64,000 bases of DNA from Ligustrum vulgare (GCA_963555705.1 OY743168.1:24434139-24498138), one strand, 5' to 3'. Shown: positions 34,205-46,990, counted from the stretch's first letter. The notes: generated by a model not told the origin, from the sequence alone. Made by a program: numbers and translations.

Positions 34205-35055
34205 GCCTATGTTCTCTTTGCTATTTTGAAGTCGTTTTCTATTTTTATTTTCGAAAACGCTAAAAACGCGTTCTCTTTACCATTTTCGAAAACGCATTTT
34301 GAAAAACAAAAAAAAAAATTGTACACAAAACGGAAAACGCCCGAAACATCGTTTTGGGAGTTTTGTGTGTATTTCGACAAAAAATGTCCAAAACGCGGAA
34401 AATTGGGAAATTTTTTTTTTTTTTTAATAGAATTATCTTAACTTAAAACTAAACTTAATATAAAGTTTTTATTTTTTTTATTTTTTTATTATTTTTTTTA
34501 GAATTATCCTAGCTTGAAACTAAGCCTAAATAAAGAATTTTTTTTTTTTTTGAAAATTATCATAACTTGGAACTTAGTTTAAATAAAGTTTTATTGAATT
34601 CAATATCAACATTACAAAAAAAATTAAATGAGAATTCTTGTTGTTATATTTCAAAAAATGCAATGATAAATGAACTCTGGTGGTTTTGAAAGAACTTGCA
34701 TTTTCTGGATTTTAATAGAAGTAGAGCTTTCTCAAGTCCCGAACCTGACCAAACTGTATTAATATAGACTCTTAATGCTCACATTAGTGTGTTGCATGTA
34801 ACCATATTTTTAGTGTATTGTGAAAGGAAATTTGAGTTGGAGTTAGTAATATTCTGCAAGCAAATTAATTCAAAATAGTTTAAATAGTGTTCTGCAAAAT
34901 TTCAAACAGAACGTATTTTCCAACTTTTCATTTTCAAAAACAGTTTTCAGAAATGACAAACCAAACGCGTTTTCAGCAAATTTGAAAACAAAAATGAAAA
35001 CACAAAACATTTTCGAAAATGAAAATACAAAATAAAATACAAACAGAACGCCACC
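34205..35055 (+). mobile_element. PIF-like MITE, 851 bp, left member of a head-to-head pair
   Basis: Starts GCCTATGTTCTCTTTGC and ends GAACGCCACC, flanked by TAA at 34202-34204 and 35056-35058. Within the copy the two ends are themselves inverted repeats of about 100 bases (GTTCTCTTTGC... against GTTCTGTTTGT...). It has no transposase; the interior is poly(T)-rich noncoding DNA. The reverse complement of the whole unit follows after 162 bases. Confidence 0.82.
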
Positions 35056-35217
35056 TAAGTTTTTCGTAACTTCCTTTTGAATTCTAATTCTCTTTACTTT
35101 ATTTATTATTTTTATTTTTTGGGTGAGGCCTAAAGGAGAAAACGCATAGTAAGCAATTAAATTCTCCAGAATAAATGTATTAAAAAAAGAATTATTTTCA
35201 GTATTGTTAAAATCTAA

Positions 35218-36041
35218 GGTGGCGTTCTGTTTGTATTTTATTTTGTATTTTCATTTTCGAAAATGTTTTGTGTTTTGTGTTTTCATTTTTGTTTTCAAAT
35301 TTGCTAAAAACGCGTTTGGTTTGTCATTTCTGAAAACTGTTTTTGAAAATGAAAAGCTGGAAAACACGTTCTGTTTAAAATTTTGCAGAACACTATTTAA
35401 ACTATTTTTAATTAATTTGCTTGCAGAATACTACTAACTCCAACTCAAATTTCCTTTTACAATACACTAAAAATATGGTTACATGCAACACACTAATGTG
35501 AGCATTAAGAGTCTATATTAACACATCTTGGTCAGGTTCGGGACTTGAGAAAACTCTACTTCTATTAAAATCCAGAAAATGCAAGTTCTTTCAAAACCAC
35601 CAGAGTCCATTTATCATTACATTTTTTTGAAATATAACAACAAGAATTCTCATTTAATTATTATTTTTTTTTTTTGTAATGTTGATATTGAATTGAATAA
35701 AACTTTATTTAAACTAAGTTCCAAGTTAGGATAATTCTCAAAAAAAAAAAAAAAAATCTTTATTTAGGCTTAGTTCCAAGTTAGGATAATTCTAAAAATA
35801 ATAATAAAAAATTAAAAAAATAAAAACTTTATATTAAGCTTAGTTCTAAGTTAAGATAAATCTAAAAAAAAAAAAAATTCAAAACGCCCAAAACGATGTT
35901 TCGGGCGTTTTCCGTTTTGTGTACAAATTTTTTTTTTTGTTTTCCAAAATGCATTTTCGAAAATGGTAAAGAGAACGCGTTTTTAGCGTTTTCGAAAATA
36001 AAAACAGAAAACGACCTCAAAACAGCAAAGAGAACAGGGGC
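35218..36041 (-). mobile_element. PIF-like MITE, 824 bp, right (inverted) member of the pair
   Basis: Starts GGTGGCGTTCTGTTTG and ends GAGAACAGGGGC, flanked by TAA at 35215-35217 and 36042-36044. It aligns along its length with the reverse complement of 34205-35055, with scattered changes and differing homopolymer lengths. Confidence 0.82.
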
Positions 36042-36044
36042 TAA

Positions 36045-37573
36045 TATTTTTAATACTCTTAGCCTCTTTGTCTTGGATTCCATGGTCAAAATGAAACGTG
36101 TTCAGTTGACTATATTGTTTCTCAAGTAAGGGAGTTTGTTTCAACCTTTTTAAACATGATGATAATTCTTTTTTGCTATAGTTTTAACCACTTTTTAAGG
36201 TCAAGAAAAAACTAAGAAAGGTTAGAAATATTAAAATTAAAAAAAATGAAGAACTTAAATTGCTAAATGGTAAAGTATTCTGAAATTATCACTACATCTA
36301 CATTGTCTTAAATGCTTTTATTAGTTTGTGTCATTAAATCTATATACTTGTTTTACTTTTCTTAATTTTTCATTAGAATGTTTTAAAGAGTTCAATAAAA
36401 TTTGTTTAGAAAAAAGATCAGCAGTTGTAGCTAGCCACATAAAATCTGAAATTATAGGTCAGTTTACAAATATCTGAGCATTCTATCTCTAAGCATCGGA
36501 GCTTCTTGATAAAAGATTATAAGAAAAGATAAAATCGGTATATTGAAGATCATAAGAAAATATTTTAACAGTAAAAATAATGGACAATTTTTCTTACATA
36601 AGAGTTGTTTAGAAAAAGACATTTAATTTATTTCAACCCCAAAAAAAAATAAAAATTAATACTATTCCTAATAGACTTTAGGAATTTGTTTTCAAATACA
36701 ATTTAATGAATAGTATACTTTAGGTTTCAATTTCAATTTAGTGAAGAATAGACTTTAGGACTATTTAAAAAGTTTTTATATACTATTTTAAAAGTGTTCA
36801 AGTTTCTCAATAGCTGAAAACGACATTTTACTATTTGAAAAAAGACCTTTTAACATTTTCATTAATTCTCCAAAATGGCATAAGAGCGAGTTTTCGGACA
36901 AGTTTTTAAATAAAGTTTATGAAAAGCATAGAATATTTAAATTTAGAACTTCTCGAAAATCTTAAAAGGAGAGACAGTTTAGATACGGCTTCCTTAGTTT
37001 CTAATTTCGATAAAAAAAATTTAGACATTTATTTCACTCAGAAGATAAGCACTTGAATAACATGGTAGACTTAAATGTAGACAATTTAGAAAGAAATTTT
37101 TTACCAGTAATAAAAATTTGAAACAGTATTAGAAAATAATGTGATCACATCCGTACAATGCACGGAAGATATAATTAATAATTATTTATTGAATAATTGT
37201 AAAAATACAATGTGCGACAAAAATAACACAATGAATAACAAAAAATATTACTTACATACACAAATTGTGGATAATTTATAATTTCTTTTTTCCCTATAAA
37301 ATTTTTTACTTAGTCTAATATCCTTGTATGAATGACATAAGTTTTCTTAGCAAAAAAAAAAACTAAATAAAATAGGTAAGTAACTTGTATGCATAAATTG
37401 TACATATATAATGAAAAATAGCTAGAAACGTAAAACACAAAACTGCGACTTTCATATTTCTTTTGACAACTAATTGTTCGTTTTCTAGTTTTTTTAGCCT
37501 ATTTAGGCGAAGTAAGATTTGGACACTTGACATTCTATACTTTACAATTTTGATTTAATGACTGAAGTCGAAC
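36045..37573. other. AT-rich DNA, no gene; possible Helitron-like hairpin at 37149
   Basis: Short protein-like frames with many stops occur between 36400 and 37130; no domain was recognised. CCGTACAATGCACGG at 37150-37164 is a near-palindrome like those close to Helitron 3' ends, but no CTAG terminus follows it. Confidence 0.3.
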
Positions 37574-37576
37574 TTA

Positions 37577-38052
37577 GGGTGTGTTTGATGAGAGATGGAA
37601 AAGGAAAATGAAAATGCTTTCCTTTTCCATCTTTTATTTTCTCACCTAAAGCTAGAGAAATATTTGGAAGGAAGGCTATGTTTGATTGTTAACAATTTCA
37701 AGGAAAATGTCACATCAAAGAATTTATTTTCCACGTTTTTGTGTTTGGTTATTACATTTAGTCTAGAAAATATTTTCTAGGTACAATCACATTAAGCACA
37801 ACACAAGCCTATTTTTTCAAGAAAATCTTTTCTCACCCTCTTGCTAAGAAAACTTTTTCTCACAAAGATGAAAAATATTTTCTTTTCCACATTTGCAATC
37901 AAACATACCCCGAAATTGATTAAAGCATGTTTCATTTGCTTGTACCTAGAAAATCTTTTGCATGAAAAATTTGCCAATCAAATAAGAAATAAGGAAAATA
38001 TTTTCCTTGACTAGGCATTTTCCATGAAAAATATATGCAATCAAACACACCC
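37577..38052. mobile_element. Tourist-like MITE with a second MITE inside
   Basis: Outer ends GGGTGTGTTTGAT and ATCAAACACACCC are flanked by TTA on both sides (37574-37576, 38053-38055). At 37674-37911 it contains a nearly complete copy of the 237-bp element seen at 32500, with GAA on both sides of the inner copy. Confidence 0.82.
37674..37911. mobile_element. Inner MITE, copy of the 32500 element
   Basis: Starts GGCTATGTTTGATTG and ends CAATCAAACATACCCC. It matches 32500-32736 with only a few differences over its length. The flanking GAA pair is not the usual TWA target. Confidence 0.8.
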
Positions 38053-38366
38053 TTATGGTTAATTGATTTCTAAAGGTATGTTTACAATTTTTAAATCATA
38101 AAATGAAATAAAGATGCTAATAGACATTCATGAGATTAATTAATCGATTTCTCGAATATTACTATATGGATTGGTGCTAACTATTTTAATCCGATAATTG
38201 ACATTTAAATATATTAATCAAATATTTCATTACATTACATTAAATGTTAAAAAAAAATAAAACAAAAATTTACAAATACAATTAATTTTATATACAAAAA
38301 AATTATCTATAAATCTCAATTTATAAATAAGCGTTTAACTCACAAGACATAAGATTTTATTATTTA

Positions 38367-38420
38367 CTAGCATTTTTACCTGCGCGATGCATGGGATTTA
38401 TGATAGTGATTTAAATCAAA
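38367..38420 (-). mobile_element. Helitron 3' end (minus strand), 5' end not found
   Basis: On the minus strand CATGCATCGCGCAGGT is followed 9 bases later by CTAG and then T, the layout of a plant Helitron 3' terminus. The element would extend to higher coordinates. No TC-type start was identified on that strand before 39499. Confidence 0.45.
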
Positions 38421-38984
38421 ATTTATGAAAATATGTTAATTATACAATTATATTAAATAAAAATATAGTACAATAACATTTTAATATAAAATATTATCGA
38501 ATTCTAAACGTTAAAAAAGATAAAACTAATCAAATTATAAAATACAACATGTACTAAACTAATCAAAATTAAGAAATACTGATCTTTATACGATTTTTCT
38601 TTTTCTTTTTCTTTTTAAAATTATTTTTCTCTTTAAGAAAATATTTATTATTTATTTGTTTGTTGAACTTTCTTCTTCTAAATAAGTTATTTTTATCATT
38701 TTTATATATTGAAATATTTTGAAATAAAATAAAATATAATAAATAAAACTAACAACCATAAATCTATATTTTTTGAATTGGTAATTTGGAAATTAAAGAA
38801 TAATGTTGTTACATTTTTTGTTTATTTTACTTTATTTGTAAACTAATTTTATTTTATTTTTTTTAGAAAATTTCATGTTCTTTGAAATAATTATTAGTTT
38901 TTTAATTAAAATCGGTTCGACCCCGTCCGACCTTCTGATCTTTGACTTATTATCTTTTTCGGGTCAAATCGATTTCAAGTTTAC

Positions 38985-39499
38985 TGAATACTAAATATTA
39001 TATAATTTAAATGATATAATTTAAAATGCATGAGAAATTGAGAAAAAGTAAAAAATATAAAATAAACTTTTACGTTTGATTTTTGAGACTTTTTTACGGA
39101 AAAAGCGTTTAAAGTTTGCTCACACCTTTTATCTTGCATTAAACTTATCGTTGAGATCTTTAATTTGACACTTATATTACATATTTCTCGATTTCAAAAT
39201 AATACAATAATTATCAAAAGAATAATAATTATTACAAGTAGTTTATAGATGGTATTATAGAATTTAATAATATAATTTAAAATGAATGAGATATTGAGAA
39301 AAAATAAAAACATAAAGTAAATTTTTTTACGTTTGATCTTTGAGATGATTTTGTGGACAATATATTTTTCAGCTTGCTCTACTTTTTATATTGTATTAAA
39401 TTTATCGTTAAGATCTTCAATTTGACATCCATATACATAGTTTTTCAATTTCAAAATAATACAATAATTATCAAAAAAATAATAATTAATATAAAAAAA
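38985..39499. repeat. Two diverged tandem copies of a 245-250-bp AT-rich repeat
   Basis: Units near 38985-39235 and 39236-39490 share ATAATTTAAAATG, TTTTACGTTTGAT, ATCGTT(G/A)AGATCTT and CAATAATTATCAAAA in order. Further units lie at 46147-46400 and 46845-46990 (continuing at 48697). No coding potential. Confidence 0.7.
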
Positions 39500-40530
39500 T
39501 CTAACTATCTATCTATTATATAATAGTAGCAAAGTATGAAAATTTTCCCCCCAAATTTTCCTGTCCATATATTTTTTAGTACAAAGTAAAATAAAAAATA
39601 AAAAAAATAAAAAAAACATAGAAATTTGTTTTTTGCTTCCCTGGGAAGCTTCTTCATTTTGTTGCAATATAAGAAAAAAAAGGTTTACGTATAACACCCT
39701 CAGAAGCCTTTTAGTTCACTTTTTTTTTTCAAATTTCCCAAATGCTTGTGTGGCCGGAATTCATTCCACCACTTCAAAAAATCCCAAACGAAGCAAGGTA
39801 TTCTGGCAAAAACAGTTTTCTCTCAGTGAAGAAGAACTGATTGGATTGCGGGAGGAACCCTTCTGGCCGAAACATCATTTTCTTTTTCCGGTTGGACGAA
39901 GGCTCAAAATAGAGTCAACTAGTAGTTTCGAGAGACGAGAGCGAAGCCTTGACCGGGGGAAGTCACTGTTTTCGGCGTCGCTGTCAATTTTTTCCATCTG
40001 GAAGAAGTTTGACTGGAACTTCGAAATTCGATCTTGGCCAAACGGTGATTCCGATAAAAAAATATAACACCGGATTTTGGTTTGGAAGGCCAAGGAGCAC
40101 TTTCGACTGTTTCCCTTGATTTTCCAACGGTAACTCTGGAGAATTTTTGGCATCAGTCCAGTGGGCCGTTTTGGACAATAAAATCTATAGCTAATGATTT
40201 TGGACATTAATTATGTATTTTGTTATAGTTTATTTTTGTCCTCTCTTAAGGGCTGAGCTTTAGAAATGTTATTGAGTCTTAAATACTGGGTATTACATTC
40301 TGAGTCCATTGTATTGGTTTCTTGAATTAGAGGAAATTGTTCATTTTTGTTAATGTTGGATTAGTTGAATCTGAAAAGAATTTACTAATCTTTTTGTGTA
40401 TTATTATCTGATTTTTGCTTTCCAGTTGAAGGTTCTCTTTATTTTCAGATCCAGTTGAAGGATTCTCTTTATTTTCAGATCCAGTTGAAGGGTTCTCTTT
40501 ATTCCTTATAAATTCACAATTTCTTTCCAG

Positions 40531-42878
40531 AATAATTATATATTAGCACAACATGTAACGCCCCGAGTCCCGTGGACCCCGGAAATGTCACTTTTCTAAA
40601 ATCAAATAAACTTTATTGCGGAAAATGAATTAAATATTAAATAGCACATTTATTGGATATAAGTTTACCGATAATTCAGATTAAATAAAGTAATTCTTAC
40701 AAACTTATAAAAAATGAAAATTCTTGATAAAATGAAATGTTTATTTCGAAATCCACGACTTTCAAAAAAATAATATCCAAATTATATTCTTCGCCATTGC
40801 CCATCACTCGCCTCCGTCACCGAAATCTGCAAATTTGTTAAAACAACGGGGTGAGCATTTCAAAATGAAATACTCAGTAGACTCAACTCTAATAATTAAT
40901 CTATAAGATAATTGGACAAGTAATCATGCAAATAATGAAGTGATGTTCTTTTCTTATCCATGAGCATCATAAAATGAGTGCAAATGAACACATTCTTTTC
41001 TTGTCATCATGCTAGCAGATAAGTTATGACGTGCATAACATAAATTCTCAAATTTATCTCATACGAGATATTCTTTTCTTTTCTCATGCAATTAAGCATA
41101 CAAAATCACACAAATCCACATAATCACGTGCAATTATAAAATAAATCAATTAGTGGGGGCGAGTCTACCTCAATTCTCTACGAGTGTGGTTGAGCGGGAA
41201 AATATAATTTCAGTTCTCTAGATCTCCGTACGTCTCATCTAGCCAAAATAAAATAAAATTTTAATTAGTCTCTTGAAATTTAAAGTTTGAAATAAAATAA
41301 AAGTTTTGACTTAAAATGAATGATTTTAAAATTTGGGGACTAAAATAGAGTTTTTCCAAAATTAGAGGACTCATTTAAAACGTTGCTTAAAATAATCAGG
41401 GACTGAAATAAAGAGTTTGGAACTTAAGGCTGAAATATATATATTTAAAACATTTTAGGGACTGAAACAATTTAAAACGACAAATAAAAGGACCTAAAAG
41501 CAAATTTTGAAAAGACAAAGTTACATAAAAATATATATATATACATATACTCCTTCCTCTCTCTATGCAACGACAGAGAGAGAGACGGAGAGTAAGGGGA
41601 GGGCGGACGCCCTCCTCTCTGGTCGATCGCCGGCGATAATACCGCCGGCGCAGAGTAGCGACAGCGGGGAAACCTGGGTGAGCAAGGAAAAGGAGTTTTG
41701 GGCTGTTTATGGGTGCGGTTTTTGAGGCAAACCGAGGGGGAATCCGAGGCTGTTCGTGGGTTTTCCGGCGATGGTTCGGCAATAAGACGGCGGTGAGGTA
41801 AGCAATTGGTTTTCTGGGTTTATTTCTTGCTCTTCTTGGGTTTTGATTTGAGTTTGGAAGTGGGCTGTCGTATAGTGGTGTGATATTGGTTCCAGTGGTG
41901 TTTGATGGCGGAAACAGTGTAAGGGTAGTGGAGGCTGGCCGTGGTGGTGTTACCTGCTGGAGTGGGTCTAGCTGGTGACTGCAGGCTGTTTGGTTTGGAT
42001 TGCAATTTGGCCGGGTTTAGTGGTGCGAAGTTGCAAATTGGAAGTGCCACAGGTAACGGGGGTGTTGCGGCTCGTTAGCGTTAGGTGGTGGATGGTAGTG
42101 GTATTGGGTCTGGCCGAAGAACACTCTTAGTGCGTGAGTGTCGACTGTGATTGGGAATGGCAGTGACTTGGAGGATGAAAGTTGCAAGGTTCGATTGGAG
42201 CTTGTGAAGTGCAGTATTTTGTGGTTGTCGATCTGGGTTCTGTAGTTTGCAGATAGTGTAATGGTCTGATTTAGTCGAGATGATGAATTTGTGGGATGGT
42301 GCAGGTTGAGGGATTTTTTCATGATCATACCTGAACTGAGAGGTTGAGCCGTGAAGGAGAATCTGAACGTGAAATGGGAATTAAAATGGTTGGATAGATA
42401 ATCTTTGGTTTGGTTTCGAATTGTAATTGCAGATAGATTTTCGTGATAGAAGTGGTTGATTGAAAGTTGGTTAGGATGGTGATCATGATTTGTAGGGATA
42501 AGTGATGAATTTAAAAATTTGAATTGTAATTAGGATGATAGACTCAAATTTGAAATAAGATTATCTGGAGATTTTTAATTTGAATAAATAAATAATTAAA
42601 TAAAAAAAATGAAATTTGGATTTTAAAATAGATTTTGAATTTATTGGATGTAAAATCAAATTGGACTGAAATTTATTATTTTCGGCTCAAAATTTATAAT
42701 TTGGCTAATCGACGTACGTGAACTTTAAATAATGGGTTAAATTATAGCGACGCGGTTTTTAGTAAATAAAATATTTATTTATAATAAATTCAGAAAATTT
42801 TCGATCGCTACACAACATCTTCTTAGTGGGGAGTTGGAACCGTCCCATATACTGAAGATGTCTCCAAATGAATTAAAG
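40531..42878 (+). pseudogene. Exon of a captured gene, split by a solo LTR
   Basis: After acceptor TTTCTTTCCAG the exon begins at 40531, is interrupted at 40553 by the solo LTR, resumes at 42818 and ends at 42878 before GTAGATTC. Without the insert it is 84 bases, fully open, and reads ILAQHLLSGELEPSHILKMS before ending in PNELK. The SGEL-x-P-x-x-x-L-x-MSPNELK pattern recalls the central domain of TFIIS-type elongation factors; this is tentative. Exons at 44380 and 45155 probably belong to the same source gene. Confidence 0.5.
40554..42812 (+). mobile_element. Solo LTR, 2.26 kb, probably Ty3/gypsy
   Basis: Begins TGTAACGCCCCGAGTCCC and ends CGATCGCTACA, with a perfect 5-bp duplication CAACA on each side (40549-40553 and 42813-42817). 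TGTAACGCCCC starts are typical of LTRs of chromovirus-type gypsy elements in plants. It contains no gag or pol. A TATA-like region (41527-41550) precedes a GC-rich stretch (41580-42350) that may be the transcribed leader. Several open frames there have low-complexity translations and are not called. Confidence 0.85.
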
Positions 42879-44379
42879 GTAGATTCTTTGTTCCCTTTCC
42901 CCTGTGTTTTGTTTTGCCTCTTGGGTGTTGAATATTTGATGTTTGTAGCATGAGGTCTGCGAATTATAATAAATGTATTTATTTATGTCGTGTATTGAAA
43001 ATCAGTAGTAGATAGAAATTTCTGAATTGCAGCCCTGTTGACACTCCTTGGGACAGAGGTGAGACAATTCTTATTCTAAAAATTTAGTTTTTTGTTGATT
43101 TTCATGATATTTGTGCATTATTTGATTGTTTAAGTTTCAGTTCATGTGGTTCTAACTTTTAACCCTACTTTTTGTTTAAGTAAAAAGAATCCTTTTGGGT
43201 GCTTTTATGATATTGATGATTAGGATGTATATTCCACATGATGATCTACATTGGGATTTTATCTACCAATTTAAATAATAATAAAGGTTTTTATATTTGA
43301 TGTGCTGCAGTTTGTGGCAGTGGTTTAATCATTGTTGGTTATCTTTACTTAGTAGTGTAGTAGATGATTTTCTTTTGTTATCTATTCTATGTTGGAGTAT
43401 TGAATTTTCTCACACAGGTTTATGTACATAATGAAGTGATGTTAGTTATGCTTGGTTGGATCATCCAATATAAATTATAATTGTTCTATCATTACAATTA
43501 TCATTACCTGGTTTAAAATGAAACTTTTATCTAGGGATAAGTTGATTAAAAAGGGGGGTTGTCACTGAATGAGAAAAGAATACTGATAGGTACTGAAGAG
43601 TTTATTTCTAAAACTTATATTTTAGTTTGCTTGTGAGCTATCACTTGAGCTTATTTTCTGTGAATGTTTCAAAGGAGAAACATTTGGCCTGACCTCCAAT
43701 AGATGGCAAAAGTGCAAATTAACCAGTTAAAACGACTGGGTAGCCAACTAAAAAATCGAAGTAGCATAATCTTTTAAAAGCCAAATAGAGTGTTTGGCCA
43801 GTTATTAATTACCCATGCACTATGGTTTGTAGATTGTGACATTATATTGAACTTAAATAAAACTTAAGAGTATGATGAAATATTTTGTCTCATTTTTTAG
43901 GTTTACTTCTCTAATTGAATTGTTTATCAAGTGGATTTTAGAATAACTAAATCTCATGATCATTAAGGTTTTGTTTGTTAAAAGTTCTGTCTTTAAAATT
44001 ATGTTTTTTTTATGATTTTGAGGTGAAATGTGTAGTTGAAAAGTGGAGAGAAATAATGTGTGTGGTTAAAAGGGGGTTTGGGCGATTCAAAAAAAAAAGG
44101 TAGTTTGGGGGAATTGCGTTGATTTTAAACATGTTTGGTTGGTAAGACATTGTAGTTGGAGATATTTTTAACTTCTAAATTGATACAGTGAGCATGAACT
44201 TGATTGCAATTCGCGCTTTGACATTAAAAATATACCATTTTCCTTTTCTAATGCAACAATTCCTAATTATAGACTATGTAATTTGGGATTCGTGTTTTCA
44301 TAGAAATTGAAGTTGTTTTTTTTTGTGTTTGATTCGATATATTCTTGGTAGATTTCATCAACCGAGATTGGAGTTTCAG

Positions 44380-45256
44380 TGGCACAAAAGAAGGAAGTTT
44401 CTCTGGCAAAAGATCTGATAGACAAAAAGAAGATGAATGCAAGAAAGAAGCTTGAAGAGATTATAAAACACTTTAGTGGATCTTTGGGACAACATTTTCC
44501 ATTTATTCAAAATCGTGGATATGTGAGGCTTGAAATATTTCAACTTATTTCATTATGTATTTGACTCTTGAAGACTTTCGAGTATTTTTATTTCTTAAAG
44601 AAATGTTTCTCAAATCTAATACTTATTTAATTTTAAGCTTCCATTTGCATGAAGATGATGCACTCTGAATCTTAAAAAAAATGAGTGAAAGGTTTCTTCA
44701 TTTGCAATGGTCTCGGGACCCTTTCCAGTGGAATGCTGCAACATTTTCCACTTGTCAATTCATTTCACGCTGGACTGAGTACTAATTGATGCGATAATAG
44801 ATCTTTTCAACTGAAAATTTGAAGTTTCTTTCGATTTATCACTTATAAATCCATAATTTATGCTCAGTGGAGATCATGTACATACTCAGACTGAGCTAAT
44901 GGCATCTGAATGACCCTAATCTTTTTTCTGCTTTTTATTTGTGTTGTATAATCTTGCTTAAGTATTTGAGCGGCTCTTTCGTAATTATTCTTGGAGTATT
45001 CTGCTATATATGAACATTTTCTGATTTAATTTGGCTGTACAAAGGTACACTAAATGATGAAATTCACAAATGTCTCTACAGTGTGGAACTTAGGAATTGC
45101 TTACAAAATATATGTTTCCACTTGCTACTAATGGTTATACTCTTATGTGTTTAGATTGCTCATATGAAGAAAGAGGTTGATGCTATTCGGGCCAAGGATG
45201 TTGCTCAAGGTGGGTTGACACAGGGACAACAAACTCGGATTGCTCGAAATGAATAG
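44380..45256 (+). pseudogene. Two further captured exons with a natural stop
   Basis: Exon 44380-44522 (acceptor TTTCAG, donor GTGAGG) encodes a Lys-rich segment with DLIDKKKMNARKKLEEIIKH. Exon 45155-45256 (acceptor TTTAG) encodes IAHMKKEVDAIRAKDVAQGG and continues to a TAG stop. The first ends and the second starts in phase 0, and both are open, so their splicing still works on paper. I do not recognise the protein. They lie inside the Helitron-like element, suggesting capture of the 3' part of a host gene. Confidence 0.5.
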
Positions 45257-46146
45257 ATGATGTCACAAGAATAATATCAATAAAAAAGACATATAACGAG
45301 GAAGAGTTCTTCAGCTTTACCCATTTTATATTCTTTTACCTCCAACTCTATGCGGTGTTGAAACATAGGTATAGGTTGCTCATTCTATACATTTATCAAA
45401 AAATTAATTTTGTTTTTCCTTGGCAACTGAATAAACATATTTTTGCAGTCGTTGGTGCTTCTAATAGCATGCAAATTTGGCTTAAATATGAAGAATTTGA
45501 ATTAACTTTTTTAATTGAGTCTTTTTGGTAATTCAAGTACTCATTGTCATTTTGAAGGTACAAGAAATATTTTTTTTATTTTTGTAAAATTTGTTTGTTT
45601 AATTCAATGATTAGGTGAGTCGATGACAAAAAATGGCTGAAAGTACCAATTTGGCAAACAAATTAATTGGATTGGAAATCAATTTTTCGTGGTTGGTGGA
45701 GTGTGACATAAGTTCCAACAATCCTTTTGGCTAGAAATTTTATTGAATGAAGTTGTGAATTTTTTATTTTGTATGCTGGAGCATAATTCAAGTTGTCTTT
45801 TTATTTTCAAATGTTGGATATAATATTATTCAATAAGTATTTGTGTATTATTTACTATTTTACTATTTTGGAGTTCTTTGATTTTGGGTCTGGATTTTTC
45901 CTGGTTGGAGTAGTCGTGAGAATGGTGAATTATTAATAATTTTTTAAATTTTAATAGTGTGAATATTGATTTGAATAAAATGTTAATTTGTTTTGTGATT
46001 TTATTTTAATTCTTTATAATCAATAAATTTGTTTTTTTTTTAGATCACTTCCACGAATTCAATTGTCGTGCATACAACTCCAGACACTTCCCACTGCAAA
46101 CATACATGATGATAATGTCATCCTGTATCGCACGGGTAATAACTAG

Positions 46147-46990
46147 TAATTTATAGATAGTATTATAGAACTTAAATGATATAATTTAAAATAAATGATA
46201 TATTGAGGAAAAGTAAAAATATATATATAAAAAATTTTACATTTGATATTTGAGACGATTTTACAGATACTATGTTTACACAGTTTGCTCTCACTAGTTA
46301 GCTTGTATTAAACTTCTCGTTGAGATTTTTGATTTGACATCCATATTACACTTTCAACATTCATATGATATAATAATTATCAAAAGAATAATAACTATTA
46401 CAAAAATAAAATAGTTTAAACATTAAATTAAAATAAATTAAAATCTTGTTATTAATGATACATGTACCATAATTGTTAAAATATTAATTACATTATTTTT
46501 TGCATAAATTTTCAAATTTAAAAAGTCATTTTAATGATCTAATTGTTAAAATTATTTTATTTTTGATAGAATTTCAATTATCAAATTGTTCAAATTCGTA
46601 ATATATATTTTACAAATTGAACCAACGAGTTTATCGGAACCTAAGGTTTTAGAAATTAAAAGGATAATTGAATTTACTTAGAAAGATCGGATATCTATTA
46701 TTTTTTTTTCAATTTGAGAAGAAAAAATTTGAAATTAATTATTTATGTCAAATTGAATTTAGGTAAGAAAAGGAAAATTAACATGTTAAGACTTAAATGA
46801 GAAAAATTAAAAAGATTGAATGATGAAAAAAGTAAGCGTATGATTAAAACTTCAACCTTTTAGTACTTGAGACGTTTTACGAATAATATGTTTATAGTTT
46901 GCTCTTATTTGTTAGTTTGTATTAAATTTCTCTTTGAGATCTCTAATTCGTCACCCATATTGCATATTTTTCAACTTTAAAATAATGCAA
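46147..46990. repeat. Further copies of the 245-bp repeat and AT-rich DNA
   Basis: A third unit (46147-46400) and a partial fourth (46845-46990) of the repeat at 38985. The 450 bases between them are AT-rich with nothing recognised. Confidence 0.6.

Larger units (their letters stand above)
39500..46146 (+). mobile_element. Helitron-like element carrying exon fragments
   Basis: The left end TCTAACTATCTATCTATT follows an A (39499). The right end is GTATCGCACGGGTAATAACTAG, followed by T (46147). TC...CTAG between A and T is the Helitron signature. Joining the flanks restores the 245-bp repeat seen at 38985-39490, a natural empty-site check. Inside are at least three exon-like segments and a 2.26-kb solo LTR. 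There is no Rep/helicase, so it would be non-autonomous. A weak hairpin (GATGATAATGTCATC) lies upstream of the end. Confidence 0.65.

Noticed and set aside
34226..36129. Phe/Lys-rich frames in and around the inverted repeat
   Set aside because: They follow A/T runs inside the PIF-like MITEs and differ between the two copies in ways that break the frame.
41580..42350. GC-rich block with open frames on both strands, considered as a gene
   Set aside because: It lies within a TG...CA unit bounded by a perfect 5-bp duplication. The translations have no domain, so LTR leader is the better reading.
43034..43059. Exon-like segment between AG and GTGAG in the Helitron
   Set aside because: Read in the phase set by the previous exon it hits a stop at once, so I did not include it in the captured gene model.
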